From Salticus scenicus (lineage: Eukaryota > Arthropoda > Arachnida > Araneae > Salticidae): a stretch of DNA of 64,000 nucleotides. Location: positions 46,774,153 to 46,838,152 of the forward strand of contig OZ005657.1 of NCBI GenBank assembly GCA_963930645.1, in the 5' to 3' direction. Below, piece after piece: positions 21,901 through 33,900 of the stretch. Under the pieces are notes generated by a model that was not told the DNA's origin, did not search any database, and saw only the letters and a list, made by a program, of their open reading frames with translations. The translations under genes and the position numbers were made by a program. Each line of letters opens with the position of its first letter. Positions within the stretch are counted from its first letter, which is position 1.

Positions 21901-24900
21901 ATATCTATAGTCGCGCTACTCCACAAACTCGAAATCCAAACTAAACACTAAACATAAACAAACACAACGCGGTAAAAAGATGTTGCCAAAATATTTATGT
22001 AATTTTCCCACAGAAAAATTTCATCCCATCAAGGAGAGGTACGCCACACCCATTATCGTGTCTGACGTCATTCCCTAACTAATCAGCGTGAACTCGGCGA
22101 GAAATGAAGGCGTGGTTTTAGTGTCATGTAGTACCGATAGCGACTGGTACGAGAACATGTTTATATATTGCTGAGCAGATGTTTTTGCTCGCTATTATTT
22201 TATAAATGCTTTGTTTTCCCGAACATTTTTGGAAAAGTTTGTTTATCTCCGATTTGAATTTTGTGAAGGGTCCGTTTTATTATTATGGATTTTTGTGAAG
22301 GGTCCGTTTTATGAACATAGAATTTTGTGAAGGGTCCGTTTTTTTAACATGGAATTTTGTGAAGGGTCCGTTTTTTTAGCATGGAATTTTGTGAAGGGTC
22401 TATAAACGGACCCAGTTTTCCCCCTAGACAGACCCCTGGCTTCTGAAGCAGAAAGATCAGAATTTGTATTCCAGATGGCAATGTCATCTGCATAGCAGGC
22501 TATCTTGGCCTCTCCATTAATGTGTTCATGGATGGTATTCATGTAGAGGAGAAACAGCAAGGGACTTCGGACTGAGCCCTGGGGGACTCCAGCCCAGGTG
22601 CGGTGTGTCTTTGAGTAGTTTCCATTGACCTTCACGACAAACTTTCTATCTCTGAGGAAGTCGTTAATCCAGAGCAGAGAATTTCCAGTTATGCCAGCAC
22701 GGGGAATGATTTCAATGAGTTTCTGTCTCCAAACATGGTCAAAGGCCGCAGAGAGATCCAGAAAGACAGCAGTTGTCTTTTTGTGTGGCTTTTCCTGAAG
22801 GCCGTCTAGGATAGACTGAACCAGGTAGAAAAGTTGGTCGACGGTACTGTGCTGAGCTTGGTAAGCCGTTTGGTAGAAATGGAGCACTTTGTTTTCAATA
22901 AGCCAAGTCATAATTCTTGTGTGGATAATCCTTTCCATAAGCTTATATAGGGAGCTGGTAAGTGAGATAGGCCAGTAGCTCTTGCAGTTGGTAGCATCTT
23001 TGTTTGACTTTAGAATCGGAATGATTGTTGACTTCTTCCATGAGGTAGGTAGCTTTCCTGTACTCCAGGACAGGTTGAAGATTCGGAGAAGAGTGAGCTT
23101 TGCATGAGCTCCAAGATGCTTAATCATATGACCAAAGACGAGGTCAATTCCTGGTGATTTATGGGGGTCAAGGCTGTTAATTGCATCATCCAGTTCCTCT
23201 AGGGTAAGCTCGCTTGAAAAGATGTCCTTACGGTCATGGAGTTTGCTTAGTTTTACCACCTGTTTATAAATTCTCTTCTGTTTCTTATCTTCCTTATTGA
23301 AACTAAGCTTGCTTGCTTTTTTGTAGTACAGAGCGAGTAGGTTTGCTGCATCTTTGTTGGTTTTGGATGAGCACCCGTCGTAGGTGATGACATTGGAATT
23401 GAGTGCCATAGGTTCTTGGGTGCAATAATTATTGAGAACACTGATCACTTTCCAATGATGGTGATCCTTCCTGGGATCAAGCCTGCTGCAGAGATCTGCC
23501 CATTTCTCGTGTTTGCAGGCTGCAATTTCAGCTTCTATTTTGTGGCTGATTGAGATCAGTTTTTTCCTGCTTTCATAGGTATTGTTTTTTTCAGGCTCCT
23601 TACAAATTGTGTCCCTTTCATTTATCATGTCGTCTATGTTATGATCTTTCCAATAAGGCACCCACTCATTCTTTCTTTTGCCTCTTGGGATAGCGATCTT
23701 AGCTGCCTGCTGAACGCCATTGTTGAACTTTTGAACGAGATGGTCAAGGGTGTTAATGTTCGACATCTGTGAGCAATATGTCTCAAGGCTTTCAGTAAAG
23801 ATATCCCACTTCACTTTTCTAAAATTCCACGACTTCTTTATCTGGGAAATAGAGTCAACCTCCAATGATAAGTTGGTGACTATCGGAAAGTGGTCGCTAA
23901 TGGCGGATTTTATCACTATCCACTTGGCAATGCCATGGTGTGAAAGGTCAACCGCTGTGATATCAATTGCAGAAGAGGTCCCGTTGGTTTTCGATAAATA
24001 AGTGTTGTCACCTGTATTTAATATTGACAGGTTCAGGTCAGTCAGTAGATCTTCAATCTGTTCACCCTTGCTGTCAAGTTGAGGGCATCCCCATGTGGGG
24101 CTCTTGGCATTGAAATCGCCAAGGATAATCTTGATGTCAGAAGACGAAGAGCTGAGATGTTTAATGTGGTCTGTATTGATGTCTTAGTTATCTGGGTGAT
24201 AAACATTCACAATGGTAACAGTGCAGTTAGGTAGAGACAAGTTGATTGCATGTGCTTCAGTTTTGGAGTTAGTTATTAGATTTTCAGTTGAGAACTCTGT
24301 GAACTTGACAGTTGGTGTTTTTATAAGAAAGGCAAGACCCCCACCACAGCCGTCTTGATGGTCTTTCTTGATTATCGTATAGCCTTTAATCTTCAAATTA
24401 CGTCTTGGATTAAGTTTGGTCTCTTGAAGGCAGGCGACATGGATATTATTCCTGTGAAGCAAACGAGCAAGCTCGTCAGATTTTTTCTGTGTGCCATTGA
24501 TATTGAGTTGTAGAATATTCAATGTCCTCGTAGCATACTTCCCAATGCGACCCCGGACTGCAGGACGCATCGCGTCGGTGTAGCATTAAGACTAGAAGAC
24601 AATATTGCACTTGTCATAGATGGGTTCGCCATTGCCTCGAGAGGTTGGACTTCTACCTGTTGGTCCGCGGAAGGTATTTTATTTCCCTTCTACCACCCAC
24701 TAGAAAACCAGAGGAGGCATCCCCCTATCCACCACCTGGGGGCGCACTCTCTAGGGGTTACAGGCTCCCCCGAGAGTACTATGTACAATATTTGTATGTT
24801 TTGGTGCTGGAATTAAGCAATTATTTCGGCAGATATATATATATATATATATTTTTTTTTTCTAATTTCTTTGACTAGTTTTTTGCATATAACTAGAACT

Positions 24901-27900
24901 GATTCCCATAAAATTTTATAAAACTTTTAAAAAAAATTTACAAAATGTTAGAGAAACATTATTCTGAAACATAAAATTCACACATAAAATATTCGTTAAG
25001 ATATGAGCATTTTTAGTAAATATTATTTTACTGCGTATGCACGAAAGATTGAAAAAATTTTATTGTATAGATTGAAAGCTAAATATATTGAGCAACTTTT
25101 GTCAAAAGCTCATTTGAATCAGGTAAAAATTAAGTAAATTGTCGGCAAAAGAACAAGCTAGATTTTAGGTATTTTCCAGAATTGAAATTTCATAAGTGGT
25201 TTTACACATGCTGCATATTTAATCTGAAAATCCGGTTATTTCAGTCACATTGCAAAAATTCTTTTTTGGGAAAAACCCCTTATGAACTCACAAATATTAG
25301 TACAGTATAGGATCCGTTATCTGGAAACCTGTTATCCAGAATGTTCCGAAAACCAGAATGCAAAATGCCAACTACCAAAATTTTTAATTATCGTAAAATT
25401 TAAGAATTAAAGTTATACAGTTACAGCGGTCAGAATTATAGTTTTATAACCTACTTTATTTAATGCTACGGTGTTATTTTAAGGAAATATGGTGAGCACA
25501 AAGTTGTCCAAATAATTACCGAAAATTTTGCAAATTTAGGTTTGAAAATGAATTTTTATTGTATTTTTTAATAGATAAACATTAATAACGCATACTTCTT
25601 AAAATGCCCAATAGAAGATGAATTTTATCCTTGAACTCAGCACGCAAGTCCTAATTGTTATAAAATCTTTAAATAGTTTTTATTAATTTCCATTATTTTT
25701 AGAATTCATGTCATAAAATATTTAGCATTATGTGCTAAAAATATTTGAAACATTTATGAACTATTAGTATCAGAGCAGAGACACACTATAAGCAAAAAAA
25801 TATCATAGAAATTTTTGCAAAATCCAAATGAAAGTGGAAAAATAATATACTGCGCCATGAAAAAATTCGTACCATGAAAATATGCAGAATTATATAATCA
25901 CAAACACTTCTTAATCTATAAATTTGTAGTTCATGTGTTCAATTTCAGTCATGGAATTTACTCAAGTTGGGAGAGCTTATTAACTTTATTTAGCGATTAA
26001 ACACAAAAGAGAAATTATTTGCAGAATATTAAAGACTGATTCACAATTTATAATTATTCATTAATTATTCGGGTGGTAATATTGTTTCTCCATAAAGGAG
26101 CCAAGATCATAATAACTTTTCATGTTCAAGAGAAAAAATTATACTTCCTGTTTAAAAAAGGCCGAGAAACTAACTAAAAAAAAGTAACATTCTCAAAAAG
26201 AGAAAAAATCACCTCTCATTTGGCAAAGAGCCAAGTCAGGCGGGATGGAGCAAATCGAAACCAAAATCTACGTTCAACCATGCTCCGCCCCCATGAACGA
26301 AGGTTCATAAAAATATCCTAAAAAGTACAATAACAACATTAGTGTTGTCACAGGTTTTTCATGTTCTATCTTCAAAACTGCAAATAGATAAGAAAAAAAG
26401 AGATTAATATACATAATGAAACATTGTAACTAGCTGATTAATAAGTGGATAAATACAGGAACAAGAAAAAAAAAATAAAAAAATAAAATAAAATAAAATA
26501 AAAAAAAAATAAAAATAAAATTGAGCTAAATGTTCAAAGTTCTGTTCAAAGTTTAAAATGGCAGAGGAGATAGTTTGGCGATCGGACGCTTCAACTCTCC
26601 ATAAATAGTTTTCAACAGAACTACACGAATCTTGCCATCTGCTCCAGGAAATAATTTGATTATGCGACCCAGTTTCCACTTCAAAGGGGGCTGATTATCA
26701 TCTTTTATTAAAACCAAATCGTCTTTCTTGAAATTTGGTTTATTTATTAGCCATTTTGATCGCCTTTGCAAATCTGAAAGGTAGTCTGAGGACCATCTCT
26801 TCCAGAAACTTTGAAAAATTTTTTGTAGAAGTTTCCATCTTTCTAGCGGGGTTAGGTTAACTGAAGAATAGTCAGGTTCTGGTATTGAAGTCAAGGCAGT
26901 GCCTATGATAAAATGTCCTGGAGTTAGAGCATTTAAGTCACTGGGATCATTCGAGAGCGCAACAAGAGGTCTTGAGTTCAAGCACGATTCAATTTGAGTA
27001 ATTAAAGTAAGGAACTGTTCATAAGTTAATATCTGTTCGCCAATAGTTCTTTTTAGATGACCTTTCATCTGTTTTATTCCAGCCTCCCAAAGTCCTCCAA
27101 AATGGGGGGCCGATGGGGGATTGAAATTCCATTTGATTGTTTCTTCGGACAAATATCTGTGAATCTTTTCGTCAGAAGAGATCAAGGACATCATTTTTTT
27201 CATTTCGTTGTCGGCACCTACAAAGTTCGTTCCTCTGTCTGAAAACAATTCTTCAGGTTTTCCTCGTCGAGCAACAAACCTCTTCAAAGATGCGAGGAAT
27301 GTTTCAGAGGTGAGATCACTGAGTATTTCCAAATGAATTGCTTTTGTGGAAGAACAGATATATAAACAAATATAACTTTTATAAGATCTAACACCTCGGC
27401 CCTTACGAGGTTTGATGAGAAAGGGGCCTGCAAGATCAACCCCGACTTTCGAAAACACTCGCGATGGCACTACACGAGCAGCTGGAAGATCACCCATTAG
27501 TTGAGAGGCTAAGTTCGATGTGGTTCTAAAACACTTCATACAGCTACGCAGATTTCTTTTCACAGCGTCTCTGGCATTAATTATCCAATATTGTTGTCGC
27601 AGGACTGAAATTGTTAACTGAGTTCCACTGTGAAGATGTTTTTCATGAAAGTGCTTTATAATTAAATCTGTAATGTGATGCGTTTTAGGAAGTATCATTT
27701 GGTGTTTTTGACTCTCAGGTAGGTTTGCGTGTCTTAATCTTCCACCAACACGAAGAATTCCATTTTTGTCTAGAAAAGGATTTAAAGAAAGGAGTTTGTT
27801 ACTAGCATTCAGGTTTTTTCCAGATTTTAAAGTCTTTATTTCCTCTCCAAATTCATGTCTTTGAACCAACTTCACAATAATTTTAGTTGCCTCATCAAGT

Positions 27901-30900
27901 TCTTGTATAGTTAAAAAGCCAGTATTTCGCACAGATCGACATTTAGTATTTTTTATAAATCTAAGACACCAGGCTGTAACACGTCTTAATTTAGACCAAG
28001 ATGAAAACTTATATAATAATTCAAATTCATTATTGCCATGAGTTAAAGAGCAAACAGTAGTTTTCCGTTGTTCTCTCAAAATCTCTTCTTCAGGTATTTT
28101 GACTTCATTTTCCGGTAGTGGTGTCGGTAAGTGCTCTTCTTTCAACCAGATTGGTCCCTTTAACCATTCTTCATTCTTCAACAATTCAGTTGCTGTGCAA
28201 CCACGAGATAGCACATCAGCGGGATTTTTAACCCCTGGACAAAATCTCCACTGAGATGGGGCAACTAATCGTTGAATTTCACGCACTCTGTTCTCTACAA
28301 AGGGCTTCCAGTTACTAGCACTTCCTTTGACCCAATAAAGGGTAATTTGGGAATCACAGAAGCATATTATGTTTTGGACGGGAATTGAAAATAGCTGCCC
28401 AAGATAATGAGCTAATCGAGCAGCTGTTAAGGCTCCCATCAATTCAAGTCGAGGCAAAGTAAGTTTTTTGAGAGGAGCTACTCTTGTCTTTGACATAATA
28501 AATGAAGTTTCACGGGAACAAGGATCACGAAAATAAGCTACTGTACCATATCCCTTCAAACTGGCATCGCAGAAGACACAAATTTGAATAGTTTCAGGAG
28601 TTAATTTTTCAAAATTCGTGAAATATTTTCTAGGCACTTCAAAATTTTCTAAATCCTGTATTTCACTATGCCATTTCTTAAATTTTTGTGTTAAAGCATC
28701 AGGTAAAGCAGAATCCCAATCAACACCCTGCTCCCATAATTCTTGCATTAGAAATTTAACTCTTATTATAAAAGGGGAAATAAACCCTACAGGGTCATAC
28801 ACCTTTGCTACAGTTTGTAAAACAATTCTCTTAGTGATAATTTCATTATCAAACCCTTCTAACAGAGATTGAAAGTCTATTCTTAACGTGTCATTATTAG
28901 TTGACCACATTATTCCCAATATCTTAGAGATATTTCCCTCATTTATTTCTTCATCAACGTTTATTCCATGTTTTTCCCACAATTTGCTTAATTCGTAAGA
29001 GTTACTTTTAAATTTTCTTAATGTCATATTGGCATCTTTAAGTATTTTCACAGCACCAGACGATAAAATAAATGCTTCATTTACAGAATTAGCGCCATGA
29101 AAGAGATCATCAACATATAAGGAAGTATCAAGCATATTTACGACTTTCTCAAACAAGTTCTTATATCCTTTTATGTGATGTTTAATGGTAGCTGAGAGCA
29201 AAAAGGGTGATGTTGTAACACCAAAAGTTACACGAGTCATGCGGAAAACCTTTAATAGAGGATTTTTACTATTTATATCCTCAAACCATAGAAATCTCAA
29301 AAAGTTTCTATCATTTTCTGCAACCTGTATTTGCAGAAAAGCTTTTTCGATATCACAAACAAAGGCAATTTTATGAAGGCGGAATTTCAAAATAATATCC
29401 AAAATATTAGGATTTAAATTGGGGCCTGCAAATAAACATTCATTTAAAGATTTTGCTTCCTTTTCTTTGGAAGAAGCATCAAACACTATTCTGACCTTTG
29501 TAGTGGACTTATCCGTTCTTATCACCGGTCTGTGGGGCATATAATACACACCAGTTTCATTTTTGTTTAATTCACACTCCTCTATTATACCCATTTTCTT
29601 TTGTTCCTCAAGAATTTTTTCATATTCATTTTTAAGCCATTCATTTTTAGACAGTTTTGTTCTCAAACCCCAAAGTCTATTTTTGGCTATTTCTATATTT
29701 GATTTTAATTCATTTTTATTTTCCTTCCACAAAAATTGAATTTCATATCTTCCCTTAACAAAATTTAAACTTTCATTAAAAGAATTAATAATTTCTATAT
29801 CTCTCTGTGACAGAGAATCATTCTTACTGTCACATATTCCAAGTGATTCTAAATCCCAAAAACGCTGCAAATCAAAACTGTCAAATTTATTTACAGATAC
29901 AAAATGCGAATTAATTACTTCTGTACTATTATTATTCAATTTCCCCACTACAGTATATCCGAAAATAGTATTAGCAACATATAAATTATCATTAATTTTT
30001 TCAATGATACCTCTCTGTATTTTCCAAAAATAATCCGCTCCTAGTAATATATTAATTTTGGAATCACTTAATGAATTGTCTGCTAATTTCCAGTTTTTAT
30101 TTTTAATATAACTTTCAATTTCTGGTTCGCCCCTTGGGCTTTTCAAGGGAGTCGCGGTTATTAAGTCTGTAGCTAATACTTCAACATGGATGAGCCGACG
30201 AGGATTTATTTTGCTACGCAGTTCAATATTAAAAACCTCGAATTCCTCTTCTTTACCTTTATTTATGCCAAAGGCAAAAACAGTTAGCTTTTCTTTTCTT
30301 ACACTGTTTAATTTTAATTCATGAGCCAATTCTTTAGTAATAAAACTTTTTTCACTTCCGGAATCCAATAAGAGTCTGACAGTTTTTGATCTAGCATCAG
30401 ATTGTGCTATAACGCGACATGTTTGCAATAACGCTGCCTGATTACTATTTTTCAAATGTGAATTCGATACTATAGTGTTCTCTACTACTTCTGGTTTCAA
30501 GTTTTTTGAAAAACAAAATAATTTGTTATGATCTGTTGCTTTACATTTTTCGCAAGGCTGCGATTTCACCCTGCACTGTGATGACAGATGAGATTTTAGA
30601 AAACATTTATAACACCTGCCGTCCTTCTTTAATTTTAACCTTTTCTCAACATCAGTTAAATTAGTACATTCAAGAGAATGATGATCATAATTCTTGCAAA
30701 ATATGCATATATTTTTTACACCTACATTCAATGAATTCATTTTATTTGAAAATTTTCTGTCATTAATTTCGGCTTTATTTTTATTTACAATTACCGAAGC
30801 ATTTTTATAATTAATCATACTAAGTGATTTTTCACGCGATTCAAGTTCTACTTTAAGAAAATTAATTAAGTCTGTCACATCAGACTCATCCTTCCTTTTA

Positions 30901-33900
30901 TCACTTTGCCTGTAATATTCAACTACTAGATCGTTTGGCAATAATTTTAATAAAATTGGATTCAGTAAATGACCATATTGGCCTTTTGTCACCCCTAAAT
31001 TAGATAAACTGCGAATATTTACTTCACAAGCATCATATAGCTTTCGCAAAGCAGTTATATTTGATGAACTCCTTACACCTTCTAAATTGAGTAATTTATT
31101 CATGTGAGCATTAATAATAATATCCTTTTGCCCAAAACGTGACTTCAACATCTCTATGCAATTATCATAATTTTGCTCTGTAAGTGAAAACCCTTCAATA
31201 ACATTGTACGCTTTGTCAGTTAAAAGCGTTTTCAAGTAAGTGAATTTTTCAATCTTTGTAAGATTTTCATTTAAATGGATTGAATTTTCGAAACAATCGA
31301 AAAATTCGTTCCATTTTTCTATTTGTCCACCAAATTTTGGTAAGGACATTTTCGGCAATCTCACTGCCGAACCAGTTTTTGTTTGGGTTTCACTGACAGG
31401 ACAATTTGAATTATTTTCATCTTTATTATTACATAATCTTTTTAATCTCAATTTGATTTTGCATTTGGCAGAAATTATTTGCTCGCCGTATTTATCGCTG
31501 GTCGCGATATCTTTTTCATACTCTTTAATATCTACTATTAAATTTTCAATTTCATTATTTAATTTTTTTAATGCAATTTCTCTTTCATATATCATTTCCT
31601 GAATTTCGATGATTTCGTCTGATTTTGTATTTTCTATCTCATCTAATAATAAATTCTCTAATTTATTAATTAATTTGGTTACGTTAGAGCGTTCCGTAGA
31701 ACGCTTAGCTTTTAACTTCTCTATGTTCATAGCGAGCAAATAATCAAACAAAATAATTAAAATAATTAAAATTTCTAATTTCATTTAATCAATGTTATAA
31801 ATAGTAGTTAAATTTTGCTTACCTGGTTCCATATCCAGGCAGCTATCCAATAACGAATCCGGAATTCCAGTCATTATTATTTTTCAGTTACGTTTTCACA
31901 ATAAATTATCCAAGCTTTCAAATCCAAATCCAGATAAATTAATATCTAAAGGTAATTTCACTTTCAAGGGATTTCACTTATCCCGAGTTTCGTTCACCAT
32001 GGAAAAATAATATACTGCGCCTTGAAAAAATTCGTACCATGAAAATATGCAGAATTATATAATCACAAACACTTCTTAATCTATAAATTTGTAGTTCACG
32101 TGTTCAATTTCAGTCATGGAATTTACTCAAGTTGGGAGAGCTTATTAACTTTATTTAGCGATTAAACACAAAAGAGAAATTATTTGCAGAATATTAAAGA
32201 CTGATTCACAATTTATAATTATTCATTAATTATTCGGGTGGTAATATTGTTTCTCCATAAAGGAGCCAAGATCATAATAACTTTTCATGTTCAAGAGAAA
32301 AAATTATACTTCCTGTTTAAGACAGGCCGAGAAACTAACTAAAAAAAAGTAACATTCTCAAAAAGAGAAAAAATCACCTCTCATTTGGCAAAGAGCCAAG
32401 TCGGGCGGGATGGAGCAAATCAAAACCAAAATCTACGTTCAACCAGAAAGGATGTTACTCTCAGGTCCAAAATTAAATTTTATATGTGTTTATTTGTTTT
32501 TCATTTATTATTACTATTGTTATTTATAGTTTGAAATTCTAATAAAGAATGTTTTTTTTGTTTTGTGGAAATAATTTATTAAATGAATTTATTATTAATA
32601 GGTAAAGTGTTTACATATATATTATTCATGTTTATCACTGCTATTCATGAAATTATTTTGTACCATTTTTATACATATAATAAAGTGTTCCGAATTACGG
32701 AAAAACCCCTTATCCAGAATATACCAGGTCCCAAGCTTTCTGAATAACAGATCCTATACTGTAAATAAATAAAAATATGTTAAAGTTACAAGCCTATAAG
32801 GGATGACTTATGTCCACTGCTATGTAGGCGAGGAATTTAAACCAGAATGTATGGTATTGACCGTGAAACACGGCAGATCAGCGTTGTGATCTGGGGCTGC
32901 ATGAGTGCTTTTGGAGTGGAACAAATGTTCACATGTAAACTCTATAAAATATATAAATGTCCTAGAATCTGCATTACTGCTCTCTTTTACACCACTTTTT
33001 GGTGATACAAACATGGACGTCGTTAAGTTCCAACTGGATAATGCAACCTGTCACAAAGCTGTCCAGACAATGTCATGGTTTCGGAAAAATCATATTGAAC
33101 TCCTGGAATTGGCTGCCCAGTCACTGAACCTGGATCCCATCGAATATTTATGGGGTTTATTAAAGTGCAAAGTCAGGCATTACATGATTACTTCAAAAGA
33201 AAAGCTAAAGGATCGCTGAAAAAGTTTTCCATTAAAGTTATTGCTTGCATCTAGAGTAGAATGCTATAAGTCCTCTGAAAACTATAAAAACTTGTGGGCT
33301 CTCTACCAAAAATAATTTCTCCTGTAATTAAAGCAAAGGGTGGGGGCCACTAAATATTGATTTTTTGTGAATAATAAACATTATAAACCTATACAAGTTG
33401 TTTCAATTTATTTTGATATTCGTCAAAAACTCAAAGTTAACCTTGGTGCTCAATACTTATGACCAAGGCTGTATTTTGCCCATGCAAGCCAAATTCAAAT
33501 TTTCTCCAACTTCAGTTGGAGGTAAATGATAGTTTCAACTATCCTAGAAACTTCCAAAATGTCTGATGATGATGAAAAAGTTAAACACTCTGCACTTTAA
33601 CTGTTGAACATTCATCCTTGGGCAATTGGTCTTATCCATTCATTGAATTTTTTTTAAATTATCTTCTTACCTATAATCCTTAGAATACATCATGAATTTT
33701 TACTAAAATTAATACAGCCACGACTAATTTTAAATCAGCAAATGACTTTAACTAGTTTAATAAAATATTGAAGTATATAGTATTTCCTGCCAATGTGGTT
33801 TATCATACATTGGCCAAATTAAATTGAGTCTTTAAGCAAGAATATAATAAATCAGCTATTTTCTAAGCACTGCTGGGAGGAAAACCATAATTTAAATTTT

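Larger units (their letters stand above)
19724..24570 (-). pseudogene. LINE ORF2: endonuclease-RT-RNase H, inactivated
   Basis: Order on the minus strand: endonuclease (24570-23880) with LNILQLNINGT, ACLQETKL, ILGDFN and SDHFPI; reverse transcriptase (about 23300-21260) with PISLTSSLYKLMERI, FLDLSAAFDHVW, GVPQGSVRSPL and CYADDIAIW; RNase H (about 20600-20090) with TYTDGSSN, a Glu in ELIAIKAAL, FSDCKSALEAI and NEQADSLAKEA; then a Cys-rich tail with RLQTGHMRG and CRHC, ending at 19724. In-frame stops at 24184-24186, 20162-20164 and 20033-20035 break it, but these three points stay in the same frame as their neighbours, so no frameshift is needed apart from the inserted hAT element. RNase H after RT separates it from classical jockey and points to the I/LOA/Nimb group. 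The small + strand frames here are shadows. Confidence 0.88.
19674..24789 (-). mobile_element. I-group LINE (non-LTR retrotransposon), interrupted
   Basis: The minus strand carries endonuclease, reverse transcriptase, RNase H and a C-terminal Cys/His segment in one frame (see 19724-24570). The 3' end (left) finishes in a short CAA repeat (complement of GTTGTTGTTG at 19674-19684), typical of I-like elements that end in simple repeats. Upstream of the frame lies about 200 bp of G+C-richer leader ending near 24789; no ORF1 is present, so the copy is probably 5' truncated. A hAT-type element (21323-22439) splits the RT region. It lies antisense in NANS intron 1. Confidence 0.85.
25835..32445 (-). 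mobile_element. BEL/Pao LTR retrotransposon, complete, 6611 bp
   Basis: Two 446-bp LTRs (25835-26280 and 32000-32445), each TGG...CCA with TG/CA ends, are flanked by a perfect 5-bp target duplication GAAAG (25830-25834 and 32446-32450). The LTRs differ at about 6 of 446 positions (roughly 1.3 percent), so insertion is fairly recent. Minus-strand coding between them is a single uninterrupted gag-pol frame. No envelope frame is seen. A primer-binding site and a purine-rich tract lie at the expected inner LTR edges. It is antisense to NANS in intron 1. All parts expected of an autonomous element are present; activity is not shown. Confidence 0.95.
25303..32761. mobile_element. Tigger-like element split by the BEL retrotransposon
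   Basis: Left end CAGTATAGGATCCGTTATCT; right end on the opposite strand CAGTATAGGATCTGTTATTC; TA on both sides (25301-25302, 32762-32763). Outside the BEL insertion only about 840 bp belongs to it (25303-25834 and 32446-32761 less one 5-bp duplication), the same size class as the elements at 9363 and 12928. No open transposase remains. Confidence 0.75.
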
